Shown here in pieces: positions 10,296 through 17,479 of a stretch of DNA of 64,000 nt. The notes under the pieces are model-generated. The model searched no databases. It saw only the letters and a list, made by a program, of their open reading frames with translations, and was not told where the DNA came from. Each line of letters opens with the position of its first letter. The stretch's first letter is position 1. The stretch is taken from the NCBI RefSeq assembly GCF_017696275.1, contig NZ_JAAORF010000003.1:496001-560000 (forward strand). Direction: 5' to 3'. A program made the position numbers and the translations under genes. This stretch comes from Prochlorococcus marinus XMU1405. GTDB lineage: Bacteria > Cyanobacteriota > Cyanobacteriia > PCC-6307 > Cyanobiaceae.

Positions 10296-11366
10296 TTATC
10301 TAAAAACAAATTGATTCTTAATTAACTGAGCTAAATTACTAAACGCAATAGAACTCTCTTTATTAGGCTGGCTTATTGAGATTGGTACACCTCTATTACT
10401 TTCATCAACGAGAGGAATTTCAATAGGAATTTGAGCTAATAATGGTAAATCATTTTCTTGAGCTAATGTTTGTCCGCCACCTTTACCAAAAATTTCATAT
10501 TTTTTATTTGGCATATCTGGCGGAATAAATACTGACATATTTTCTACAATTCCAAGTAAACGCACTCCGAGTTGTTTAAACATTGCTAATCCCCTCCTTG
10601 CATCTTGCAAAGATACTTGTTGAGGAGTAGTGACAACAATAGCTCCAGAAATAGGAACAGATTGAGAAAGGGATATTTGAGCATCTCCTGTTCCTGGAGG
10701 CAAGTCAATAACCAAAAAATCAAGATTATTCCACTCAACTTGGTACAAAAATTGTCGGATAATACTATTAAGCATTGGTCCTCTCCATATAACTGGCTGA
10801 CCTTCTTCTATGAGGAAACCCATTGATACCAATGAAATTCCATATTTATTTATTGGTATTAACCTTTGATCACTGCCACTACCTTCTGTAACCTTTGGAT
10901 TCTGTTCGGCAACCCCCATCATTGAGGGAGTATTAGGTCCATATATATCCGCATCCAGCAAACCAGTTTTTAAGCCTAATTTAGCTAGAGAACAAGCGAG
11001 ATTAACTGCAATGGTACTTTTTCCAACTCCACCTTTACCACTACTAACAGCTATGACGTGTCGAATTCCATCAATCTTCTGCAACTCAGGAGCATTACTT
11101 TGAGTTTTAGATTCTGTTTTAGAAGGATTATTATCTATCTCTATTTGAACATCATCAATATCTTCAAAATCCAGTAGTACTTTTTTTACCTCTTGTACAA
11201 TTCTATCTCTCTGAGAATTTGCAAATGATGGTAAGGATAGTGTTACGATTACTCTCGGTATAGTTACTCTTACGTTTTTAATCCAAGCTAATTCAATTAC
11301 ATTTTTCTGTGATCCAGCATCTAGAACTTTTTGTAAAGCAAAATTCGCATCTTCTATTGTGGTCAT
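10296..11366 (-). CDS. mrp: Mrp/ApbC-family P-loop ATPase, Fe-S cluster carrier
   Basis: The 356-residue protein joins an N-terminal MIP18/DUF59-like domain (about residues 1-90) to a deviant Walker A ATPase with SSGKGGVGKSTIAVNLA near residue 110. Further ATPase motifs are LLDADIYGPNTPSMMG and DLPPGTGDAQIS. Family members carry and hand over iron-sulfur clusters in the cytosol. The Mrp-typical CxxC near the C-terminus is not evident here, so cluster carriage by this copy is less certain than the ATPase fold. First gene of the mrp-rodA-kinase unit; divergent from hemF, with a 157-nt shared upstream region. Confidence 0.93.
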   Translation of the reverse strand: MTTIEDANFALQKVLDAGSQKNVIELAWIKNVRVTIPRVIVTLSLPSFANSQRDRIVQEVKKVLLDFEDIDDVQIEIDNNPSKTESKTQSNAPELQKIDGIRHVIAVSSGKGGVGKSTIAVNLACSLAKLGLKTGLLDADIYGPNTPSMMGVAEQNPKVTEGSGSDQRLIPINKYGISLVSMGFLIEEGQPVIWRGPMLNSIIRQFLYQVEWNNLDFLVIDLPPGTGDAQISLSQSVPISGAIVVTTPQQVSLQDARRGLAMFKQLGVRLLGIVENMSVFIPPDMPNKKYEIFGKGGGQTLAQENDLPLLAQIPIEIPLVDESNRGVPISISQPNKESSIAFSNLAQLIKNQFVFR

Positions 11367-11523
11367 TAAATTTTTAAATATTTTGACGAGGTAGTCGACT
11401 GTTTAAAAGATTAAGAACTATGTCGAACTATCAAATAATAGGCAATAAGGACCCCCTAAGAGAAATTATAAAGGGAAACTTATAATTAACCAAAAAATTT
11501 TTTCTTCAAGATTTACTAAATAC

Positions 11524-12552
11524 ATGTTCAGAGAACCTCCTAAAAACTCGAGAGAAAAAACTAAAAATCTCTTATTAACACTACAAGACAAAATTTGTTC
11601 AGGGCTTGAGAATATAGATGGCAAAGGGAAATTTACAGAAGAATCCTGGCTAAGAGACGAAGGTGGTGGTGGAAGATCAAGAGTATTGAAAAATGGTTCT
11701 ATTTTTGAGCAAGCAGGAGTAAATTTCTCGGAAGTACATGGAAAAGAATTACCGCAATCTATTATCTCTCAAAGGCCCGAAGCAAAAGGTCATGAATGGT
11801 TTGCTACGGGAACTTCTATGGTGTTGCATCCTAAAAATCCCTATATTCCTACAGTTCATCTTAATTATCGATATTTCGAAGCCGGACCTGTTTGGTGGTT
11901 TGGAGGAGGTGCAGACTTAACTCCTTTTTATCCTTATCTTTCTGATGTAAGGAATTTTCATAACGAGCATAAAAAAGCTTGTGAGAAAGTTGATAAAAAT
12001 TTGCATAAAGTTTTCAAACCATGGTGTGACGAATATTTCTTCTTGAAGCATAGAAATGAATCTAGAGGCATAGGAGGCATTTTTTATGATTATCAAGATG
12101 GTTCAGGCAATATTTATAGAGGGAATAATCAAAATGGAGAGGCATCAAAAGCTTCTCAAAGTATTAGCAAATCTAATTTAAATTGGGATAATTTATTTTC
12201 TTTAGCGGAAAACTGTGGGCAGGCATTCCTCCCTTCATATTTGCCAATTATTGAGAAAAGAGCTTCTCAAACATATTCATCGAAAGAGAGAGAATTCCAG
12301 CTATATCGAAGGGGTAGATATGTCGAATTCAATTTAGTTTGGGATAGAGGGACAATTTTTGGACTACAAACAAACGGCAGAACTGAATCTATATTAATGT
12401 CCTTACCACCTTTAGCTAGATGGGAATATGGATATAAAGCTAAAAAGGGTTCTCGAGAGGAATTTCTTACATCAATTTTTACAAAACCCCAAGATTGGTT
12501 TAATGATAAAGAATTAGAGAAATTCTGTTTAGAGAATAATATCTTTGATTAA
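11524..12552 (+). CDS. hemF: Oxygen-dependent coproporphyrinogen III oxidase
   Basis: HemF decarboxylates coproporphyrinogen III to protoporphyrinogen IX with O2, on the way to heme and chlorophyll. The 342-residue protein is near the usual cyanobacterial length and shows [32 protein letters not shown], the [15 protein letters not shown] active-site segment, and [12 protein letters not shown]. The C-terminus holds [20 protein letters not shown]. The ATG at 11524 lies after an AT-rich leader shared with divergent mrp. No anaerobic hemN is seen in the window. Confidence 0.97.
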   Translation: MFREPPKNSREKTKNLLLTLQDKICSGLENIDGKGKFTEESWLRDEGGGGRSRVLKNGSIFEQAGVNFSEVHGKELPQSIISQRPEAKGHEWFATGTSMVLHPKNPYIPTVHLNYRYFEAGPVWWFGGGADLTPFYPYLSDVRNFHNEHKKACEKVDKNLHKVFKPWCDEYFFLKHRNESRGIGGIFYDYQDGSGNIYRGNNQNGEASKASQSISKSNLNWDNLFSLAENCGQAFLPSYLPIIEKRASQTYSSKEREFQLYRRGRYVEFNLVWDRGTIFGLQTNGRTESILMSLPPLARWEYGYKAKKGSREEFLTSIFTKPQDWFNDKELEKFCLENNIFD

Positions 12553-12578
12553 ATTATCAAATAACTTTTTCAAGTATC

Positions 12579-13136
12579 TTAGATAGGTGTTTTAAATAAA
12601 GAACCGTCACTTTTCAATTGAAGTTTTTCTCCAAGTTCATTTTCTAAAGAGATTAATTCATCCCTATGCGCTCTTAACCTCATAAGAGTTGAATCATTTT
12701 CATTTTCGTTGATCAACCTTAATTCAAATTTCTCCTCTCTTGCTGATTTCTGAAAATAAACAATACCAGCCAAAGGGCCACCAACTAATCCTAAAAGAAT
12801 AGGCCACCAACTTAATTCAGGATAAATTTGAATTATCACTAATCCCAAAGCACAAGAACCAAAACCGCCAAGAAAACCTAAAAAAATTGCTAAAAACTTA
12901 CTTGAAACAACTTGCCCCTTAAAAATTAAAATTCTTTGTTCAAAATCTCCTCCCGTTTGCTTCCATCCCCTCAAATTAAGCCATTGACATAAATCATTTA
13001 AAACCTTAACTGGCTGTAAAGAAGATGAAATCTCAACGATGGTTGTTCTATCTTTACTAGAAGCCCTAAGAAAGAAGAATAATCCTATGGCCAAAAGAAT
13101 TGTCAGTAATAATGTTGAATTTAAGGAATAGGACAT
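12579..13136 (-). CDS. CCB-type cofactor assembly protein of cytochrome b6f (complex C subunit B family)
   Basis: A 185-residue membrane protein with an N-terminal hydrophobic helix (residues 6-24) and a second hairpin of two hydrophobic segments (about 82-127, FLGFLGGFGSCALGLVI and WWPILLGLVGGPLAGIV). The soluble parts and the C-terminal coiled stretch LRAHRDELISLENELGEKLQ recall the CCB2/CCB4-like family that helps attach heme c_n to cytochrome b6 in cyanobacteria and chloroplasts. The assignment is from remembered family pattern, not a search. It converges with hemF across a 26-nt gap. Confidence 0.7.
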   Translation of the reverse strand: MSYSLNSTLLLTILLAIGLFFFLRASSKDRTTIVEISSSLQPVKVLNDLCQWLNLRGWKQTGGDFEQRILIFKGQVVSSKFLAIFLGFLGGFGSCALGLVIIQIYPELSWWPILLGLVGGPLAGIVYFQKSAREEKFELRLINENENDSTLMRLRAHRDELISLENELGEKLQLKSDGSLFKTPI

Positions 13137-13302
13137 TAAATAAATTTTCTCTAATAACTAGAGAATAAAAATTAAAATTACATCATATTATAATTTTCTT
13201 AGATTTATTCTGTAAAATAACCTTATTAGATAAAAATTCTTAATTAAATAAAATCTTAAGTAATATTCTAAGATCTTAAATTATTTTAAATACTTATTAA
13301 AA

Positions 13303-13938
13303 ATGACTATTGAAAATAAAAACATTGATTTTCTTTATAGCGATTTAACAGAAGATCTATACAATCTTTATAAAAAATCATCTTACCTAGCTATTGACAC
13401 TGAAGCAATGGGGTTAATTCATGGAAGAGATAGACTTTGTTTAGTACAAATATGTAATGAATTTAATAGAACATCATGTATAAAAATCGAACTTAATACC
13501 TCTTCTTCACCTCATCTAAAAGCACTTCTTGAAGATGAAAAAATTACCAAAATTTTTCACTATGCAAGATTTGATGTAGCAGCTCTAAAATGCAATCTTG
13601 AAATTAATACAAAAAATATTTTTTGTACAAAAATTGCCAGTAAGTTAGCCAGAACATATACAAATAAACACGGTTTAAAAGATTTGATATATGAATTATT
13701 AGGTATAGAACTCGACAAAAGCTCGCAAAGTAGTGATTGGGGTAGAAACGAAGATTTAACAAATGACCAATTAGATTATGCAGCAAATGATGTTAGATAT
13801 TTAATTGAAGCAATGCATAAATTAAAAGTTATCTTAGAAAGAGAGAATAGATATGAATTAGCTCAAAAATGTTTCGAAACAGTTTCTGTTCATGCTGATT
13901 TAGACATACTAAAATTCTCAAATATATTTGAACATTGA
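13303..13938 (+). CDS. RNase D-like 3'-5' exonuclease (DEDDy family)
   Basis: The 211-residue protein is a bare DnaQ-like exonuclease domain with all DEDD acidic positions: AIDTEAMG (Asp, Glu), HYARFDVAAL (Asp) and the DEDDy-type final motif YAANDVRYL (Tyr, Asp). KHGLKDLIYELLG and SDWGRNEDLTNDQLDYA are typical of RNase D. It lacks the HRDC domains of E. coli RNase D, as is common for short cyanobacterial versions. A role in tRNA or other RNA 3' trimming is inferred from the family. It ends 3 nt before the convergent small gene at 13942. Confidence 0.88.
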   Translation: MTIENKNIDFLYSDLTEDLYNLYKKSSYLAIDTEAMGLIHGRDRLCLVQICNEFNRTSCIKIELNTSSSPHLKALLEDEKITKIFHYARFDVAALKCNLEINTKNIFCTKIASKLARTYTNKHGLKDLIYELLGIELDKSSQSSDWGRNEDLTNDQLDYAANDVRYLIEAMHKLKVILERENRYELAQKCFETVSVHADLDILKFSNIFEH

Positions 13939-13941
13939 GAA

Positions 13942-14208
13942 TCAATCTTCAGTTAAAAAATTATCTTCACCATCAAGAGTTTCCATAAGCTTATCAAGTA
14001 TTCTTGAAGAACTTAATTTATCTCCATCATTTTTTTCACAAATTTTTAAGACGTTTTGCGCAACTTTTATTTTTTCTTGAATAGTTTTCGAGCCTTCTTT
14101 TGCAATTTGAATTTCTACTTTCTTTTTAGCAGAAGATAAGCTTATACTCATAAGTTTTGCAATCTCTGCACAAATTTTTAGATATTGCCGATCATTTATT
14201 GGATACAT
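13942..14208 (-). CDS. Small conserved hypothetical protein
   Basis: I do not recognise a named function. The 88-residue protein is soluble, lysine-rich and probably all-helical, with two helix-like stretches (LKICAEIAKLMSISLSSAKKKVEIQIAKEG and EKIKVAQNVLKICEK split by a short turn around residues 40-45) and an acidic tail DGEDNFLTED. Coding is supported by normal start, position in a gap of the right size and codon use like its neighbours. It converges with the exonuclease gene and is followed 36 nt later from upstream by the LpxB-like gene's stop. Confidence 0.65.
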   Translation of the reverse strand: MYPINDRQYLKICAEIAKLMSISLSSAKKKVEIQIAKEGSKTIQEKIKVAQNVLKICEKNDGDKLSSSRILDKLMETLDGEDNFLTED

Positions 14209-14243
14209 AAAAGAATTAATAATTAATAAGCTAGTGCCATTTA

Positions 14244-15473
14244 CTAAGATAACAAATGAAGGTTTATGGCATCTACGATTTTCTTACTTGCTCCGGATTC
14301 CCCCATTCTTTTTTTTCCAATTTTTGCTTGTTCTAACCTATCAACTTTTCCTTTTAAAAGTAAACTTAAACGTTTCAAAAGAATTTTTCTGTTCTTGCAA
14401 ACTAAAACACTACCTCCCAATAATCTTGATTGCCTTTTTGCAAATGATTTTGTAAATTGTGGTCCAGGTCCCGGTAGAGAAAGAGATGGAATTCCAAGGC
14501 CAGCAATTTGCTCTGTAGCAGTTCCTGCATTAGACAAACCAACTTCTGCCATATTGGCCCATGAATTGAATTTACCTTTTCCAATCACTACATATTGATC
14601 TTTCTTTTTCCATACTGAATCTTCATCAATAAGAAATTTAACTTTACTCTGTTTTATAAAACCATATTTATTTAAATAATTTTGAATTTGAATCACATTC
14701 GCATTAATACTCAAAGGCAAAAGTATTAATAAATCCTTTGATAAATCAAAATCTTGCAAACAATTTAGAAAATTATCAAGATTTTTAAGAGCTTCAGGGT
14801 ATCTACTTCCAACTAATAAAATAATCCTTTTAAAAGAAATAATATTTGATATCTTATCGTTTGTTACATTGACAAAATCCATCATTGGATTGCCCAAGTA
14901 TTTTGCATCAATATTTTTTTTATACAAATTATTAGCTGTAATTTTATCTCTCATAATTAAATTTTTACATCTTGGAGATTTCATTAAAAACATTTCCCAT
15001 GGATCCCATTCAGAACCTTTCAACTGATGATAAAAATCACTTAAATCCCAACCTGGCCCACTACTCCAAGTATGATCACTTTTTGGGGTTCCAATAAAAC
15101 TAAAGTCGCATTCTGAACTCCAAGCGTAGAGTAATGGCAAGAAATCGCCTACTGCGATAATTTTGCAGTTATGTTTTGACTTCTGTTTTACAAGTAGAAA
15201 ATTTCTTAAATTATCGATTAAAAATCCTGCTAAAAAATCAAGCACAAATCCCTTCAGACTTTGATTACTAAAACCTCCACTAGGCAGCTCTTTTAAATAT
15301 CCTATTTTATGAAAATTCTTTGATTTTATGGAATTAAATACATCTCCATTTCCTACTAACGGCAAAACTTCAATATTTTTATTTTTTATTTTTTTTAGTA
15401 ATCTTTTTATTATCTCCGATGCGATTACGTCTTCTCCATGACCATTGCATATAAATAATAGAGAATGAGACAC
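14244..15473 (-). CDS. LpxB-like glycosyltransferase (lipid-A-disaccharide synthase-related)
   Basis: The protein, about 409 residues from the proposed start, fits a cyanobacterial GT-B family related to LpxB. It begins LLFICNGHGEDVIASEII, contains SRYPEALKN and, in the nucleotide-sugar half, LSNAGTATEQIAGLGIPSLSLPGPGPQFT, which looks like the UDP-sugar-binding loop. The open frame extends upstream to 15656, but that part is antisense to the tRNA-Cys at 15516-15586. I therefore prefer the GTG at 15473-15471, which gives a start just before the conserved core. Substrate is unknown; a role in an envelope glycolipid is a guess from the family name. Confidence 0.75.
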   Translation of the reverse strand: MSHSLLFICNGHGEDVIASEIIKRLLKKIKNKNIEVLPLVGNGDVFNSIKSKNFHKIGYLKELPSGGFSNQSLKGFVLDFLAGFLIDNLRNFLLVKQKSKHNCKIIAVGDFLPLLYAWSSECDFSFIGTPKSDHTWSSGPGWDLSDFYHQLKGSEWDPWEMFLMKSPRCKNLIMRDKITANNLYKKNIDAKYLGNPMMDFVNVTNDKISNIISFKRIILLVGSRYPEALKNLDNFLNCLQDFDLSKDLLILLPLSINANVIQIQNYLNKYGFIKQSKVKFLIDEDSVWKKKDQYVVIGKGKFNSWANMAEVGLSNAGTATEQIAGLGIPSLSLPGPGPQFTKSFAKRQSRLLGGSVLVCKNRKILLKRLSLLLKGKVDRLEQAKIGKKRMGESGASKKIVDAINLHLLS

Positions 15474-15515
15474 CTTACTGTTAAGATCATAAAAAGACTC
15501 AATCGAATCTTTTTC

Positions 15516-15586
15516 GGCGGCATGGCCAAGTGGTAAGGCAGAGGATTGCAAATCCTTTATCCCCAGTTCGAATCTGGGTGCCGCCT
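15516..15586 (+). tRNA. tRNA-Cys (anticodon GCA)
   Basis: The 71-nt cloverleaf is clear: acceptor GGCGGCA pairs with TGCCGCC, anticodon stem AGGAT/ATCCT encloses TGCA within loop TTGCAAA with anticodon GCA, and the T arm is CCCAG TTCGAAT CTGGG. It lies antisense to the over-long upstream end of the LpxB-like frame. Its 3' end (15567-15587) is repeated exactly at 16894-16914 and imperfectly at 17078-17104, which marks it as a past integration target. Confidence 0.96.
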
Positions 15587-15674
15587 TCTTTATTTTGTCT
15601 ACACAATTCCCTATAAACCCTTCCAATACCTTAAGTTTTGAATATTTGTTATTCATCTAATACTTTAAAAAGTG

Positions 15675-15696
15675 GGATGGTAAGTGGATGGTGAGT
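15675..15696 (+). repeat. Pair of 11-bp direct repeats, candidate integrase arm-type sites
   Basis: GGATGGTAAGT is followed without spacer by GGATGGTGAGT. The pair lies 89 nt downstream of the tRNA-Cys 3' end. The same 11-mer recurs, with small changes, at 16813-16834 and 17002-17023 near the two tRNA-Cys 3' fragments, and inverted at 16744-16754. Regular 11-bp spacing next to a core site suggests binding sites for the arm-binding domain of a tyrosine recombinase; that role is inferred. Confidence 0.7.
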
Positions 15697-15899
15697 GGAG
15701 TTGTTTTTCCTTAAACAAATTATGCCTTCTTTACATTATCGCAGTTATCTTATTGACACTCAAAATTTATTATTGAATAAGATGGATTTCCGATACAAAA
15801 TATAACTAAAACTCAAAAACTATTATAGGTTTATTGAAATATCAAGGTTTGTCGCCTTTTGAAAAATATTCAGAAATTTCATTATGATGATTTTATTAA

Positions 15900-16655
15900 T
15901 TAAAGATGGTAATTTTTTGCATTAATCTGTTGGTTAATATAATTTAAAATAAGAATTTCTGTTTCACTAGATTTGCAATCATTTATATGAGTTAAATGAC
16001 CATTTTTACAATTATATCCGACTATATTTACATTTTTTGGATAAATTTCTGTTAAAAATTTTAATTCCTCTGGGCGATTATGACTATCATCTTCGTATGC
16101 AAAAACCAAAGCATCTATAACCTTTGCTTTTGTAATTTTTTTTATATGCGCAGGTCTTACTACTTTTCTCCACTTCGGATATTTTCTTATTTCATATCTT
16201 GGTCCTGCAAATGCAGGGGCGAAAACAATCGCACTGTTAAATAATTTTTCATTTTCTCTAAACATATGTAAAGCAGTCCATCCTCCAGCAGAAAACCCAC
16301 TTATAAAAATATTATTAGGATGTACTCCTATTTCATTTATTTCAGTAAGAAGTTTTTTTAACTGTCTCACTCTTTTATATATGTATGATCCTCGCCGGTA
16401 ATCGTTATCTATAGATTTAGAGCACATAAAAATAAAATGTGCATCAATTTCTTTTTCTAAATATTTTAAAGTTTTTGGTATTTTGTTAAAGTCAGCAGAA
16501 CATTTTTCCGATCTACGTACATTTGATTGCCCATGCCCCCAAATAATTACTACAGGATTTTTTCCCAAATCTAAATCTTCTCGTATGGACAAAAGATCAT
16601 TAGCATTAACTTTTATTGGTGATAACAATAGAAAAAATGCAATCAACCTTTTCAT
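15900..16655 (-). CDS. Secreted alpha/beta hydrolase-like protein
   Basis: From the ATG at 16655 the protein has 251 residues and opens with a good signal peptide (MKRLIAFFLLLSPIKVNAN, cut after about residue 19). An upstream in-frame ATG at 16685 would add ten residues before the signal and is less likely. The nucleophile elbow is GFSAGG, preceded by a strand NNIFISGF. A likely acid is in FAYEDDSHN and a likely His in NGHLTHIND. The fold resembles esterase/depolymerase-like hydrolases; substrate unknown. It is the only gene between the tRNA-Cys and its duplicated 3' end, so it is probably cargo acquired by integration. Two of its four cysteines (CKNGHLTHINDC) could pair outside the cytosol. 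Confidence 0.75.
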   Translation of the reverse strand: MKRLIAFFLLLSPIKVNANDLLSIREDLDLGKNPVVIIWGHGQSNVRRSEKCSADFNKIPKTLKYLEKEIDAHFIFMCSKSIDNDYRRGSYIYKRVRQLKKLLTEINEIGVHPNNIFISGFSAGGWTALHMFRENEKLFNSAIVFAPAFAGPRYEIRKYPKWRKVVRPAHIKKITKAKVIDALVFAYEDDSHNRPEELKFLTEIYPKNVNIVGYNCKNGHLTHINDCKSSETEILILNYINQQINAKNYHL

Positions 16656-16743
16656 AAAAAAATATTTTTCTAGGAAAACTTGCATAATTTACTAAATCCA
16701 ACTCATTAATTAATTATAAAGTTCTTCCTTTTTTGATTACTAA

Positions 16744-16754
16744 ACTCACCATCC
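16744..16754 (-). repeat. Inverted copy of the 11-bp repeat
   Basis: The plus strand reads ACTCACCATCC, the exact reverse complement of GGATGGTGAGT at 15686-15696. It lies 89 nt upstream of the hydrolase start codon and 59 nt before the second direct-repeat pair. An exact 11-nt match by chance in this short region is unlikely, but the role is not known. Confidence 0.55.
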
Positions 16755-16812
16755 TTCAGATTCAAAATGTCACTATTTGTTCTTACGTAGTTAATATTTT
16801 TATATTTTTCTT

Positions 16813-16842
16813 GGATGGTAAGCGGATGGTAACATACCATCC
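16813..16842 (+). repeat. Second 11-bp direct-repeat pair with an overlapping inverted arm
   Basis: GGATGGTAAGC (16813-16823) is followed directly by GGATGGTAACA (16824-16834), then TACCATCC (16835-16842), which is the reverse complement of GGATGGTA and forms a short hairpin with it. The group sits 51 nt before the exact copy of the tRNA-Cys 3' end. The order here is repeat then core, the mirror of the order at tRNA-Cys itself, as expected if the two flank one inserted element. Confidence 0.68.
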
Positions 16843-16893
16843 TTACACCTCAAGATCCCTAATATTACAGAGTTTTTGGGATTATTAACCCAC

Positions 16894-16914
16894 TTCGAAT
16901 CTGGGTGCCGCCTT
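16894..16914 (+). repeat. Exact 21-nt copy of the tRNA-Cys 3' end (candidate attR)
   Basis: The segment repeats the T loop, T-stem 3' strand, acceptor 3' strand and next base of tRNA-Cys (15567-15587) without mismatch; TTCGAATCTGGGTGCCGCCT is shared. The bases before it lack the rest of the tRNA, so it is a fragment and not a second gene. Such 3'-end duplications are the usual scar of integration into a tRNA gene. Confidence 0.75.
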
Positions 16915-17001
16915 TTTCAAATTAGTAAATAATTTCGCTGAAAAGCGTTCCAAGAACAAAAGTTTTTTGTAGCGATTTTCGTATTTCAAATCTTTCAGAC
17001 T

Positions 17002-17023
17002 GGGCGGTAAGTGGGCGGTAAGT
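17002..17023 (+). repeat. Third 11-bp direct-repeat pair
   Basis: GGGCGGTAAGT occurs twice in tandem with no spacer. It differs from the first pair mainly by AT to GC at positions 3-4 in both units, as if a different but related recombinase had its own version. It lies 60 nt before the imperfect tRNA-Cys fragment at 17078-17104. The stretch 16915-17311 otherwise holds no gene that I can support. Confidence 0.65.
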
Positions 17024-17077
17024 TGTTAATTTTTATCGCTTAAACTCTTGTTATATTCTCGTTTTCTAGCATTAATA

Positions 17078-17104
17078 CCCCAATTCGAATCAGGATGCTG
17101 CCTT
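17078..17104 (+). repeat. Imperfect copy of the tRNA-Cys 3' end (older candidate att scar)
   Basis: Twenty-three of 27 positions match tRNA-Cys 15561-15587, including TTCGAATC; four substitutions disrupt the T stem and acceptor pairing. It cannot be a functional tRNA. Distance and order relative to the 17002-17023 repeats are like those of the 16813-16914 site, which suggests an earlier, separate integration in the same direction. Confidence 0.6.
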
Positions 17105-17311
17105 ATTTAATTTTTAAGCATTTAATTATGAAATTTTTCTAAGAACTTCAATTTCAAATAAAGGGTATAAACTTTCAATTACTTATTGATATAAAGAACA
17201 ATAATCTTTTCTTTATTTTTTTAAATAATACCTGATATCCATTAATAAATAAAATTTAGTTAATTTATTAATTATTTTCATCAAATTATTGATATTAGAA
17301 TTTGAATTATT

Positions 17312-17479
17312 CTAGTAATCATTATCTGCTACACACATTCCTAAACATCTAACACCATTTGATGCAGTCCTTTTGCAATGATTACATAAAATGGGATCTT
17401 TCTCTGAAGTAAGGTTAATTTTTGAATTATTTTGGCCTTTAATACTTATTAACTCTTGTGTTGAATCAAATAGAGTCAT
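17312..17479 (-). CDS. Small four-cysteine protein, 55 residues
   Basis: The frame starts with ATG at 17479-17477, overlapping the last 14 nt of the upstream gene at 17466-18110 in another frame. The 55-residue product ends with CNHCKRTASNGVRCLGMC followed by VADNDY. The CxxC ... CxxxC spacing looks like a small zinc ribbon or metal-binding knuckle. A longer upstream reading of the same frame is possible but would run inside the neighbouring gene and shows poor composition. The overlap suggests translational coupling. I recall similar small cysteine proteins in picocyanobacteria, but no function is known to me. Confidence 0.65.
   Translation of the reverse strand: MTLFDSTQELISIKGQNNSKINLTSEKDPILCNHCKRTASNGVRCLGMCVADNDY

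Larger units (their letters stand above)
15567..16914. mobile_element. Candidate remnant of a tRNA-Cys-targeted integrative element
   Basis: The segment is bounded by the 3' end of tRNA-Cys (15567-15587) and an exact 21-nt direct copy (16894-16914), as expected for attL and attR left by a tyrosine recombinase. Just inside each boundary lies a pair of 11-bp direct repeats (15675-15696 and 16813-16834), with an inverted single copy at 16744-16754. It carries a single gene on the minus strand (15900-16655) and no integrase. Either the element is decayed or it depended on an integrase encoded elsewhere. The direct repeats are seen; mobility is inference. Confidence 0.5.

Noticed and set aside
11221-11240. 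GATGGTAAGG inside mrp, similar to the 11-bp repeat
   Set aside because: Single partial match in coding sequence with no second unit or nearby tRNA end; chance similarity.
15722-15805. A 27-codon open frame (begins MPSLHYRSYLID) between the first 11-bp repeat pair and the hydrolase gene
   Set aside because: Short, with no ribosome-binding signal or recognised motif, inside a region that looks like att flanking DNA. Could be chance in AT-rich sequence.
16686-17311. Possible integrase or other gene in the 626-nt gap after the hydrolase
   Set aside because: Stops are frequent in all frames and no tyrosine recombinase motif is seen. The stretch holds only the repeats and tRNA-Cys fragments already listed.
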